From contig CAIWKE010000010.1 of assembly GCA_903913215.1 (NCBI GenBank), positions 62,001 through 126,000 of the forward strand: a stretch of DNA of 64,000 nt, read 5' to 3'. Of the stretch, positions 16,270 to 24,630 are shown piece by piece. The notes under the pieces were generated by a model. That model made no database searches. It saw only the letters and a program-made list of their open reading frames with translations, and was not told the DNA's origin. The stretch is from an uncultured Holophagaceae bacterium (lineage in GTDB: Bacteria > Acidobacteriota > Holophagae > Holophagales > Holophagaceae). Made by a program: the position numbers and the translations under genes. Each line of letters starts with the position of its first letter. Positions within the stretch are counted from its first letter, which is position 1.

Positions 16270-19200
16270 TTAATTTTCTTCCGAGAGGCCCTGACGCTGC
16301 AGTTTCGCAGCGTGGCCGCGGCGGGCCACCAGGTAGTAGAGGACGGGAACGGCGAGGCGGGACAATAAGGTGGCGGCCACTTCACCGGCCATGAGGCTGA
16401 TGGCCAGGCCCTGGAAGATGGGATCCGCCAGCATGACGGAGCTGCCCACCAGCACGGCGGCGGCGGTCAACAGCATGGGGCGGAAGCGCACCACACCTGC
16501 CTCCTCCACAGCGGACTCCAGGGACATCCCCTCGCGCAGCTTCAGCTCGATGAAGTCCACGAGGATGATGCTGTTGCGGACGATGATGCCCGCGCCCGCG
16601 ATGAAGCCGATCATGCTGGTGGCCGTGAAGAAGGCGCCCAGGATGCCATGGGCGGGGATGATGCCGATGAGTGACAGGGGGATGGGCACGAGGATCACCC
16701 AGGGGATCTCGAAGCTCTCGAACCAGCCCACCACCAGGATGAAAATCAGCACCAGCACCGCGGCGAAGGCCAGGCCCAGATCCCGGAAGACCTCCAGGGT
16801 GATGTGCCACTCCCCATCCCATTTGAGGGCCAGGGACTCGGTGTTCTCAGGATGGGCCAGGCCCAGGCGCGGGACCGCACCCCCGCCCGTGCCCTTCATG
16901 GCGTCAATCTTTTTGTTGAGGGCCGCCAGGGCGTAGACCGGGCTTTCAATGCTGCCCGCCAGGTCCGAGAACACGTAGGTCAGGGGCATGAGGTTCTTGT
17001 GGTAGAGCGTTGCGTCCTCGCGGCCCTCCTTCACCGTCACCAGCTCCCGCACAGGCACCAGGCCCCGGCTGCCGGGGACGCCCAGCTGCAGGAGCTGATC
17101 CAGGTGCTGCCGCTTTTCCAAGGCCAGCCGCACCAGGACGGGGACCTGGCTGCTGCCCCGCAGCTCGTGGAAGGCACCAGCGGTGTAGCCGTAGCCCGCC
17201 ATGGCCAGGGTCTGCACCACAGCGGCAGGGGCCACGCCGTGCAGGGCGGCCTTCTCCCGGTCCAGCACCAGGCTCAGCTTGGGGCCCGTGGCATTGAGGG
17301 TGGAGTCCACGTCCACGATGCCGTCCACGCTCTTGAAGGCGGCCAGGGTCTCCGTGGCCAGACGTGTGCGCTCGGCCTCACTGGGTCCGTAGATCTCCGC
17401 CACGATGGTGTCCATGACCGGCGGGCCGGGCGGGATCTCCACCAATTTTATCCGGGCGTCAGATCCCTTGATGAGCTTTTCCAACTCGGGACGCAGGCGC
17501 ACCACGATGGCGTGGCTCTGCTCCTTGCGCTGCTGCTTGGGCACCAGGTTTACCTGAAGGTCCACCATCTGGGCCTCTGAGCGCAGGAAGCTGTGGCGGA
17601 CCATGCCCACAAATGTGAAGGGTGCCGCTTCGCCCGCATAGACCTGGATGTCCTTGACCGTGGCGTCCTGCAGCAGGCGCCGGGCCAGATCTTGTCCCAG
17701 GGCCAGGGCGTCCTCCCGGGGCGTGCCCGCAGGCAGATCCAGCTGCACCATGAACTCCGACTTGTTGTCGAAGGGCAGCATCTTCACTTTCACGACCCCG
17801 AAGCCCACCAGGGACATGGCCCCCAGGAGCAGCATGACCACCCCGCCGAAGAACCCCCAGCGCACTGAGGCGCGGGTCAGCAGCGCATGCATGACCCGGC
17901 GGTAGAGGCGGGTCATGCGGGTTTCCTGGACTTCATGGGCCAGCAGATGGTCCGGCGCCGCGCCGGGCTCCGCAGGGACGTTTTCCGGGAGGCCCGGGTG
18001 CAGGCCCGAGGGATCGGTCTCGGCCAGGTTGGCTTCTTTTCGGAAGACAATGAGGCTGGCCCAGGGGCTGATGACGAAGGCGATGACCAGGCTGAAGAGC
18101 ATGGCCAGACTCGCGCCCACGGGGATGGGGCGCATGTAGGGGCCCATGAGGCCGCGGACGAAGGCCATGGGGAGAATGGCGGCGATGACGGCGAAGGTGG
18201 CCAGGATCGTGGGATTGCCCACTTCGTCCACGGCCTCCACGATGACGCTGGCGAAGGGCTTGCGGTGCCCTGGAAGGTGCATGTGCCGGTGGATGTTCTC
18301 CACCACCACGATGGCGTCGTCCACCAGGATGCCAATGGAGAAAATGAGCGCGAAGAGCGTCACCCGGTTCAGGGTGTAGCCGAACAGGTAGGTGATGAGC
18401 AGGGTGAGCGCCAGGGTCACAGGCACAGCGATGCCCACCACCACGGCGCTCCGCCAGCCCATGGCCAGCAGGATCAGCGCGATGACACTGAGGGTGGCGA
18501 TGAGCAGGTGCTCGATGAGCTCGTTCGACTTGTCACCGGCGGTCTCACCGTAGTTGCGGGTGACCGTGACCTTCAGGTTCCGGGGGATGAGCCCGCCGCG
18601 CAGAGCCTCCACCTTGGCCAATACCTGCTCTGCGAGTGCCGTGGCGTTGGTGCCGACGCGCTTGGACAGCGTGATGCCCACGGCGGGCTCGAAGCCCTGT
18701 TGGCCTGCCTGCGCGAAGAGCACCACCGGTGGCTCCGGCTCGGGACCGTCCACCACCTTGGCCACATCGCCCAGGTAGAGGGCCTTGCCGTTGCGGACGC
18801 CGATGACCAGGCGCCGCAGCTCCGAGGCCTGCATGACAAAGCCCGTGGCTTCAACTTCCGTGCGCTGCCCACGGTCCACCAGGGCCCCAGCGGGAAGTTG
18901 CGCCTCAGCGGATTGCAGAGTGGGCTGCAGCTCGGCCATGGAGATATTGAGGGCCCGCAGGCGATCCGGGTCCGGCTCGATGCGAACCAGGCGGCGAGCG
19001 CCGCCGATGACCTTCACCTGGGCGGTGCTGGGCACATCCGCCAGCTCCCGGGCCAGGGCTTCGCCCAGGGTGCGGAGCTGCCCCGGGGTCTGGGCGGAGC
19101 CGGGCTCACCATGCAGCGTCAGGCCCAGGAAGGGCACATCATCAATGGTCTGCAGCTTGAGGATGGGCTTCATGGCCCCGGGGGGCAGCAGGTTCGGGTT

Positions 19201-19572
19201 GGCTGCCAGCTCCTGGTAGATCTTCACCAGGCTGGGCTCCTGGGGCTCGTTCACCTTGAAGCGCACGGTGATGAGCGCCAGACCCGGCCGGCTCACGCTG
19301 TAGAGGTACTCCACGCCGGAGATGCCCCACAGGCGGCGTTCCAGGGGCGTGGTGACCTGGCTCTCCACCTCCTTGGGGCTGGCGCCCGGGAAGGGCACGT
19401 AGAGGTCCACCATGGGGACGATGATCTGGGGCTCCTCCTCCCTGGGCGTGAGCACCACGGCCAGGAGACCCAGCATCAGCGAGGCGAGCACCAGCAGGGG
19501 CGTCAGCTTGCTGCGCAGGAAGCCCTTAGCCAGCTTCCCGGCAAGCCCCAGTTTGAGGTCACTTGCCGCCAT
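16270..19572 (-). CDS. RND efflux transporter permease
   Basis: 1100 residues with the AcrB/RND layout: membrane segment at about 20-42, a large periplasmic loop, a block of membrane helices, a second periplasmic loop and a final helix block. Helix 4 carries the proton-relay Asp-Asp pair (SIGILVDDAIVVVEN). A hydrophilic insertion of ~45 residues (ETDPSGLHPGLPENV) lies in the central cytoplasmic region. It would pump substrate with the adaptor and TolC genes upstream; the 14-nt overlap with the adaptor gene indicates coupling. Substrate unknown. Confidence 0.93.
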   Translation of the reverse strand: MAASDLKLGLAGKLAKGFLRSKLTPLLVLASLMLGLLAVVLTPREEEPQIIVPMVDLYVPFPGASPKEVESQVTTPLERRLWGISGVEYLYSVSRPGLALITVRFKVNEPQEPSLVKIYQELAANPNLLPPGAMKPILKLQTIDDVPFLGLTLHGEPGSAQTPGQLRTLGEALARELADVPSTAQVKVIGGARRLVRIEPDPDRLRALNISMAELQPTLQSAEAQLPAGALVDRGQRTEVEATGFVMQASELRRLVIGVRNGKALYLGDVAKVVDGPEPEPPVVLFAQAGQQGFEPAVGITLSKRVGTNATALAEQVLAKVEALRGGLIPRNLKVTVTRNYGETAGDKSNELIEHLLIATLSVIALILLAMGWRSAVVVGIAVPVTLALTLLITYLFGYTLNRVTLFALIFSIGILVDDAIVVVENIHRHMHLPGHRKPFASVIVEAVDEVGNPTILATFAVIAAILPMAFVRGLMGPYMRPIPVGASLAMLFSLVIAFVISPWASLIVFRKEANLAETDPSGLHPGLPENVPAEPGAAPDHLLAHEVQETRMTRLYRRVMHALLTRASVRWGFFGGVVMLLLGAMSLVGFGVVKVKMLPFDNKSEFMVQLDLPAGTPREDALALGQDLARRLLQDATVKDIQVYAGEAAPFTFVGMVRHSFLRSEAQMVDLQVNLVPKQQRKEQSHAIVVRLRPELEKLIKGSDARIKLVEIPPGPPVMDTIVAEIYGPSEAERTRLATETLAAFKSVDGIVDVDSTLNATGPKLSLVLDREKAALHGVAPAAVVQTLAMAGYGYTAGAFHELRGSSQVPVLVRLALEKRQHLDQLLQLGVPGSRGLVPVRELVTVKEGREDATLYHKNLMPLTYVFSDLAGSIESPVYALAALNKKIDAMKGTGGGAVPRLGLAHPENTESLALKWDGEWHITLEVFRDLGLAFAAVLVLIFILVVGWFESFEIPWVILVPIPLSLIGIIPAHGILGAFFTATSMIGFIAGAGIIVRNSIILVDFIELKLREGMSLESAVEEAGVVRFRPMLLTAAAVLVGSSVMLADPIFQGLAISLMAGEVAATLLSRLAVPVLYYLVARRGHAAKLQRQGLSEEN

Positions 19573-20593
19573 GGCTCACCTCAATGGGCTGGCCGTCCTG
19601 GAGGGCGCCGGGGCGGTCGATGACCTGCTCGCCCGCCCGGAGGCCCGAGCGCACGGGCAGTTGGCTGCCGCTGCCCTCGCCCAGGGTGATCCAACGCAGC
19701 TCCGCGTGGCCCTCCTTGGCGATGAAGACGCCGACCAACTCACCGCGGGTGAGGAGGGCGGTGCGGGGCACGGAGAGCTCCTGGCCAGTGGTCGGGGTGG
19801 CAGCCGACGCCGGCACCAACAGGCGCGCAAAGGAGCCCTGACGCAGGCCCTTGGGCTTGAGCACCTTGGCCCGGAGGGCGCCGCGGTGGCTGGCGGGATC
19901 ACCGCCGGGGGCCAGCCCGCTGATCTGGGCCTCGCCCGCCACGCCCTCGGTTTCAAACTTCAGCTTGGCGCCCAGCTTCAGGCCCTTGGCCTCGTCGTCC
20001 GACAGCGTGCCCACCAGCTCCTGCTCACCCTCGCCCACCAGTTCCAGCAGAGGCATGCCCGGGGCCACGAAGTCGCCCTCGTTCACCTTGCGGGACTGCA
20101 CCACACCCGCGAAGGGGGCGCGGAGCTGGGTGTAGGCCAGGTTCGCCTTCAGCACGGCTACGCCCGCCTGCGCCTGGGCCACCTGGGCCTGGGCCTGCTC
20201 CAGCTCGGAGAGGGTGCTGGCCTTCTGCGCCTGCAGGGCCTGGATGCGGCGATGGTGGGCCTCCACGGTGGCCAGGCCGGTCTCTGCGGCCCGGAGCTGG
20301 CCCTGGAGGTCTTCGTCGCCCAGGGCCATCAGCAGAGCCCCCGCGGCCACGCGCTGGCCCTCCTGCACAAGAACCCGCCGCACCTGGGCCGCCATGCGTG
20401 TGGAGAGGGTGGCGGTGCGGGTGGACTGCAGGGTGGCAGCCACCCAGGCGCCGCCCTCGGGGGCGCCCTGGCCCACGAGGCTCACGGCCACCTTGGGCAG
20501 CACCTTTGCCTCGGCCTTGGGCTCCGAGTGACCACAGGCCAGGTTCCCCAGCAGACCACCTGTCAACACAACCGGAACGAGAATCGACTTCAT
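19559..20593 (-). CDS. RND periplasmic adaptor (membrane fusion) lipoprotein
   Basis: 344 residues. N-terminal signal ends in a lipobox (GNLACG), predicting an acylated Cys near residue 20. Next come a barrel-sandwich half (VRRVLVQEGQRVAAGALL), a coiled-coil hairpin rich in Ala/Gln (ELEQAQAQVAQAQAG), and the second half (LRAPFAGVVQSRKVNEGDFV). It bridges the inner-membrane pump and TolC. Its ATG overlaps the TolC stop (ATGA) and its own end overlaps the pump gene, so the three are tightly coupled. Confidence 0.92.
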   Translation of the reverse strand: MKSILVPVVLTGGLLGNLACGHSEPKAEAKVLPKVAVSLVGQGAPEGGAWVAATLQSTRTATLSTRMAAQVRRVLVQEGQRVAAGALLMALGDEDLQGQLRAAETGLATVEAHHRRIQALQAQKASTLSELEQAQAQVAQAQAGVAVLKANLAYTQLRAPFAGVVQSRKVNEGDFVAPGMPLLELVGEGEQELVGTLSDDEAKGLKLGAKLKFETEGVAGEAQISGLAPGGDPASHRGALRAKVLKPKGLRQGSFARLLVPASAATPTTGQELSVPRTALLTRGELVGVFIAKEGHAELRWITLGEGSGSQLPVRSGLRAGEQVIDRPGALQDGQPIEVSHGGK

Positions 20594-21903
20594 GGCTTCA
20601 CTCCTTCGATGGGATGGCCCGAGGCCAGATCGAGTCCGGCGCGGCTGGTGCGCAGATCAAAGAGGCTCTGGAGGATGAGGGTGCGGGCGCCCTGCACGGC
20701 GGCCTCGGCATCGAGCACTTCCGTGAGGGGCAGGAGCCCTTCCCGGTGCCGCAACTCCCGCAGGCGCCGGGACTCCTCCGCCGCGGAGAGGGCCGCGCGA
20801 GCAGCCAGCCCGCGGGCCTCAGCGGCCTTCACACCCTCTTCGGCCAGGCGTACCTCATGGGCCGCCTGTTGCTGCTTGAAGCGCCTCAGGTCGGTGGCGG
20901 CCCGTTCCTGGGCCCGGGCAGCCTTGACCTTGGCCTGGTCCGGTGCCGAAAAGACCTTCCACTTCACGCCCAGGGCCGCGTAGGTCCAGGTGCCCTTGTC
21001 GGACCAGGAATGATGCAAGGTGCCCGCTCCCACCTCGAGTCCCACCTCAGGACGGTTGGCGCCCTGGGCGGCCGCAGCACCCTCGTGGGCCGCCTTGGCC
21101 TGCAGGTCTGCGGCCACCAGGTCGGGTCGCATCGCCGTGCCCGGCTCGGGTGCGCCGAGGGTGGCTTCCAGGGAGGTGCCCAGGGGCTCCTCCACGGGCC
21201 CCGAACCCGTGAGCAGGCCGAGGCCCGAGCGGGCCGAGCGCAGCTGGCGCAGCACCTCCGCCTTCTGGGCGTCCACCTGGGCGTGCACGGCCTTCAGGCG
21301 CTGCAGTTCCGATTCCAGCAGCAGGCCCTGCTGCACACGGGCTCCCACGAAGTCCTCCAGGCCCTGCACCCAGGCACGGGTGTCCTCCACCCAGCGCAGG
21401 GCCTGCTCGCCCACCTGGACGCCGAAGTAGGCCTCCACCACCGCCTGGGCCGTCTCCTGACGCCGCCGCTCCTGACTGGCCTGCTCCGCCTGGGCCAGAT
21501 ACTCGCCGGCCCGCCGGGCTGCGCTGATGCGTCCGCCGGTGTAGAGGGACTGCTGCAGCACGAGGCTGCCCCCATAGGCACCGATGGCATCCGGGTGGTT
21601 GAGCGACAGGGGATTGAAATCCGCCGCGCCGATGCGGGCCTGGTTCAGCTTGATGCCGAAGGACTGCATGGGCTCGTCCGTGCGGATGCCGCTGGCACCG
21701 AGGGTGAGGGTGGGCAGGCGCAGGTCGCGCAGGCCCTCGGCCTCGGCCTGACGGCTCTCCACCATGGCCTGGCCCGCCCGCAACCCGGCCTGGTCCGTCC
21801 AGGCCCGGCGGATGGCCGTCTCGAGGCTGAGCGGCTCAGCGGCGCCGAGGCCAGCCCCTGCCGCCAAAAGCAGGGCCAGTGTGGAATTGAGACAAATACT
21901 CAT
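20590..21903 (-). CDS. TolC-family outer-membrane efflux protein
   Basis: About 437 residues with a signal peptide (MSICLNSTLALLLAAGAGLGAA). Two tandem TolC-type helical repeats are visible (SLETAIRRAWTDQAGLRAGQ near the N-terminus; MRPDLVAADLQAKAAHEG in the second half). ATG at 21903 with GGGAG upstream is preferred over an in-frame start at 22005, which would run into the ArsR gene and lacks signal character. It forms the outer-membrane exit duct for the pump. Confidence 0.9.
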   Translation of the reverse strand: MSICLNSTLALLLAAGAGLGAAEPLSLETAIRRAWTDQAGLRAGQAMVESRQAEAEGLRDLRLPTLTLGASGIRTDEPMQSFGIKLNQARIGAADFNPLSLNHPDAIGAYGGSLVLQQSLYTGGRISAARRAGEYLAQAEQASQERRRQETAQAVVEAYFGVQVGEQALRWVEDTRAWVQGLEDFVGARVQQGLLLESELQRLKAVHAQVDAQKAEVLRQLRSARSGLGLLTGSGPVEEPLGTSLEATLGAPEPGTAMRPDLVAADLQAKAAHEGAAAAQGANRPEVGLEVGAGTLHHSWSDKGTWTYAALGVKWKVFSAPDQAKVKAARAQERAATDLRRFKQQQAAHEVRLAEEGVKAAEARGLAARAALSAAEESRRLRELRHREGLLPLTEVLDAEAAVQGARTLILQSLFDLRTSRAGLDLASGHPIEGVKP

Positions 21904-21943
21904 ATAGGAATACTCCCGAGCAAAAAAAGGGCCGAGGCCCTTT

Positions 21944-22273
21944 CTACTTGAGGGCCTTGTAGGTGACCCGGGCGCGGTCACTGACGTGGCCACAGACAAG
22001 CTCACAAAGCTCGCCCACCAGGGGCATGATGGGCGTGAAGAACACCGCGTTACCTTCGGGTTCGCGGTTCACCAGGCCCACCCGCACCAGGCAGGCCAGA
22101 TGCTTGGAGGCGTTGGCCTGGGAAAGGCCGGAGGCCTCTGCCACGGCACCCTGGCTCAGAGGGCTCTTGCTGTCGAGGAGCGTACGGAGAATCTTCAGGC
22201 GGGAAGCATCGCCCAGGGCGCTGAAGAGGCAACTCACTTCTTCGATCATCGGATTGCTGAGCTGGTGGGTCAC
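21944..22273 (-). CDS. ArsR/SmtB-family transcriptional repressor
   Basis: 109 residues, one winged helix-turn-helix (ALGDASRLKILRTLL, recognition helix SQANASKHLACL). Cysteines at 15, 61, 90 and 94 and His96 are potential sensor residues; Cys90-x3-Cys94-x-His96 lies in the C-terminal helix. The usual ELCVCDL metal box is absent. The first codon is GTG at 22273 with GGAG eight nt upstream. It is the first gene of the TolC-adaptor-RND operon (41-nt gap to TolC) and probably represses it. Confidence 0.9.
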   Translation of the reverse strand: MTHQLSNPMIEEVSCLFSALGDASRLKILRTLLDSKSPLSQGAVAEASGLSQANASKHLACLVRVGLVNREPEGNAVFFTPIMPLVGELCELVCGHVSDRARVTYKALK

Positions 22274-22457
22274 AAGATTAACTCCATGCGAATATAGTCG
22301 TTTAGTTTTGACTTCTCGTCAAGGCCCTGGGAAAGGTTTTAGAAACTATATATCCACTGGGGCATCTGGCTCTCAAACATTCCACCGATCTGTCGAATTT
22401 CCCGAGGTGGGCTGACCGGAACCCGTCCCGTCCAGTAGGCTGGACCTGGAGACTCCC
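22274..22457. promoter_or_regulatory. Divergent control region, arsR / kdsC
   Basis: 184 nt between divergent genes. The half nearest arsR is AT-rich relative to the genome (ATGCGAATATAGTCGTTTAG, about 22286-22305) and is the likely promoter/operator for the ArsR-RND operon. I cannot define an exact palindrome. Confidence 0.45.
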
Positions 22458-22988
22458 GTGGACGACCTGGACCTGCGCGCCGCCAAGATCCGCCTGCTCT
22501 GCACCGATATCGATGGGGTGCTCACCACCGGGGCCCTGCACTACGGCCCGGAGCCAGGCCATACCAAGACCTTCTTCGTGCGGGACGGGGCGGCCATCAA
22601 GTGGCTGCAGCGGGCCGGCATTCCGGTGGCCTTCATCTCGGGCCTGGACTCCGGGGCCACCGTGAACCGGGCCAGGGACCTGGGTGTGGAGGACTGTTTC
22701 GCGGGGTTCCTGGACAAGAAGCCCATCCTGGACCAGCTCTGCGCGAAGTACGGCTTGGCCTACGACCAGGTGGCCCACCTGGGCGACGACCTGCCGGACC
22801 TGCCACTGCTGCGGCGGGTGGGCCTGGCCGCCTGCCCCTCTGACGCCGCGGCCGAAGTGCAGGCCGCCTGCCACTGGGTGACCACCGTGCCCGGAGGACA
22901 GGGTGTACTGCGGGCCGTGGCGGAGCGCATCCTCAAGGCCCAGGGCCGTTGGGCCGACACACTTGGTAAGTACGGAGTGAACGAATGA
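22458..22988 (+). CDS. kdsC: 3-deoxy-D-manno-octulosonate 8-phosphate phosphatase (KdsC-like)
   Basis: 176 residues, a capless HAD phosphatase. Motif I is CTDIDGVLT (Asp17, Asp19); FISGLDSG is motif II and HLGDDLPDLPLL is motif IV. KdsC dephosphorylates KDO-8-phosphate in lipopolysaccharide precursor synthesis. The start is GTG at 22458. Its end overlaps the following barrel-protein gene by four nt. Other kds genes are not in the window; an N-acylneuraminate-9-phosphatase-like role is less likely at this length. Confidence 0.88.
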   Translation: MDDLDLRAAKIRLLCTDIDGVLTTGALHYGPEPGHTKTFFVRDGAAIKWLQRAGIPVAFISGLDSGATVNRARDLGVEDCFAGFLDKKPILDQLCAKYGLAYDQVAHLGDDLPDLPLLRRVGLAACPSDAAAEVQAACHWVTTVPGGQGVLRAVAERILKAQGRWADTLGKYGVNE

Positions 22989-23527
22989 CCTCACGACACT
23001 TGGCCACCCTGCTGCTTGCCTCCCTGCCCCTCTCCCTCTGGGGCCAGGACACCGCCCTGGGCCTCAAAGGCTACGGCCTGCTCACCATGAGCGACCTGCG
23101 GAACACCACCAGCAGCACCTTCGGCGCGGGCGGCGGCGCTTTCGTGGAGTTCCCCCTGGAAGGGCTCCCCTTCCGGTTCCGGCCCTATGTGGGCGCCCAG
23201 GTCATCCCCACGGGCACCACCGCTGGCCTGCCCGGCACCCGGACCGGCGTCTCCTCCGTGGACTTCCTGCTGGACACCCTCTGGTTCCCCGGCGAGTCGG
23301 AGCACGGCGGGCCCTACTTGATCGGTTCCGTGGGCGGCCACATGTGGAAGGTGGGCGCCCAGGGGGCCACGACCTCCACGCTCTCCGTCACCCGCTTTGC
23401 CCTGGAGGGCGGAATGGGCTACCAGATCTCCCCGCGCCTGGGCGCGGAGGTCAAGGCCTTCTGGAGCCCCATCCGCCCGGACCTCACCGCCACGGGCATC
23501 ACCCTCGGCGCGACCTGGCGCTTCTGA
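22985..23527 (+). CDS. Small outer-membrane beta-barrel protein, unknown function
   Basis: 180 residues. Signal peptide (LATLLLASLPLSLWGQ) followed by alternating hydrophobic/polar strands and a C-terminal aromatic end (LGATWRF), the usual barrel-assembly signal. No known family recognised. Its ATGA overlap with kdsC suggests co-translation and a role in the outer envelope. Confidence 0.75.
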   Translation: MTSRHLATLLLASLPLSLWGQDTALGLKGYGLLTMSDLRNTTSSTFGAGGGAFVEFPLEGLPFRFRPYVGAQVIPTGTTAGLPGTRTGVSSVDFLLDTLWFPGESEHGGPYLIGSVGGHMWKVGAQGATTSTLSVTRFALEGGMGYQISPRLGAEVKAFWSPIRPDLTATGITLGATWRF

Positions 23528-23562
23528 GCCCAGCGCCCAAGCAGTTCGACAAGCAAAGGATT

Positions 23563-23630
23563 CACCACCAAGGCACCAAGAACTGAAGAGGCCTCTAGCG
23601 AAGCCTACTTTTCTTGGTGCCTTGGTGGTG
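23563..23630. repeat. Perfect 20-bp inverted repeat between convergent genes
   Basis: The left arm at 23563-23582 (begins CACCACCAAGGCACC) and right arm at 23611-23630 are exact complements around a 28-nt spacer. The arm itself contains a short direct repeat (CACCAAG twice). It sits between the convergent barrel and purU genes and may terminate both. Confidence 0.85.
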
Positions 23631-23671
23631 ACCAGTGTTGTCCTTGACCCAAATAACCTGATGGTTGATCC

Positions 23672-24526
23672 CTACTCGAACACCACGGTCTTGTTGCCGT
23701 AGGTGAGCACGCGGCGGTTCAGGTGCAGGCGCACGGCGCGGGCCAGGGCCAGGCGCTCCATGTCGCGGCCCTTGCGCACCAGGTCCTCGGCGGTGTCCCG
23801 GTGGCTCACGCGCACCACGTCCTGCTCGATGATGGGCCCCGAGTCCAGATCCTCAGTGACGAAGTGGGCCGTGGCACCAATGATCTTCACACCCCGGGCA
23901 TGGGCCTGATGGTAGGGCTGGGCCCCGGCGAAGGCGGGCAGAAAGCTGTGGTGGATGTTGATGACCTCGGGAAAGGCCCGCAGGAAGTCGCCGCTGAGCA
24001 CCTGCATGTACTTGGCGAGGATCACCAGATCCACCCGCTCCCGCCGGAGGAGCTCCAGCTGCCGCTGTTCCTGGGCAGCCTTGGTGTCCTTGGTGATGGG
24101 AAAGACGTGGAAGGGAATGCCCAGGGGCTCCACGTGGCGGCGCAGCAGCTCGTGGTTGCTGAGCACAAAGGCCAGCTCCGCGCCCAGCTCCCCCGCCTGG
24201 TGGCGCCAGACCAGGTCCAGCAGGCAGTGCTCCTGGCGGCTGCACCAGATGGCGATGCGGGGCACCACATCCGAGAAGTGCAGCTGCCAACTGCCCCCCA
24301 TGGGACCGGCCACGACCTCCAGGTCCCGGCGCAGCTGGGCCCTTTCCTCGGGGCTGGACTCGTCCTCCCACTCGATGCGGCCCAGGAACCTGCCCGCCTG
24401 CAGGTCCGAGTGGTGGTCCGAGTCCACGATGTTGCCGCCTCGCTCAAACACGAAGCCCGAAAGCCGGGCCACGATGCCGCGCTGATCAGGGCAGGAGATG
24501 AGGAGGATGGCAGTGGACTTGGACAT
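23672..24526 (-). CDS. purU: Formyltetrahydrofolate deformylase
   Basis: 284 residues: N-terminal ACT domain (LISCPDQRGIVARLSGF) and C-terminal formyl-transferase-like hydrolase domain. Catalytic residues are visible: Asn190 and His192 in NIHHSFLPAF, Asp228 in EDLDSGPII. PurU releases formate from 10-formyl-THF, supplying formate for purine synthesis and balancing one-carbon pools. ATG at 24526 matches the family N-terminus; the longer open frame upstream runs into the M4 peptidase gene and is not coding. Confidence 0.95.
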   Translation of the reverse strand: MSKSTAILLISCPDQRGIVARLSGFVFERGGNIVDSDHHSDLQAGRFLGRIEWEDESSPEERAQLRRDLEVVAGPMGGSWQLHFSDVVPRIAIWCSRQEHCLLDLVWRHQAGELGAELAFVLSNHELLRRHVEPLGIPFHVFPITKDTKAAQEQRQLELLRRERVDLVILAKYMQVLSGDFLRAFPEVINIHHSFLPAFAGAQPYHQAHARGVKIIGATAHFVTEDLDSGPIIEQDVVRVSHRDTAEDLVRKGRDMERLALARAVRLHLNRRVLTYGNKTVVFE

Positions 24527-24563
24527 GGGTTCCCGGGGCCGGAGGCGATGACCTAGCTTGCCA

Positions 24564-24630
24564 GAACCCCAAGGCTTTTCGCCCTCTTGGGGTTCACACA
24601 AAAGCAAATCGCTGGCTGGGATGGCCAGCG
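24564..24630 (-). terminator. Two hairpins after the M4 peptidase gene
   Basis: CGCTGGC/GCCAGCG (about 24610-24630) directly follows the stop, then a 10-bp stem GAACCCCAAG/CTTGGGGTTC (24564-24595). No T-run; termination is likely but factor dependence is possible. Confidence 0.5.
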
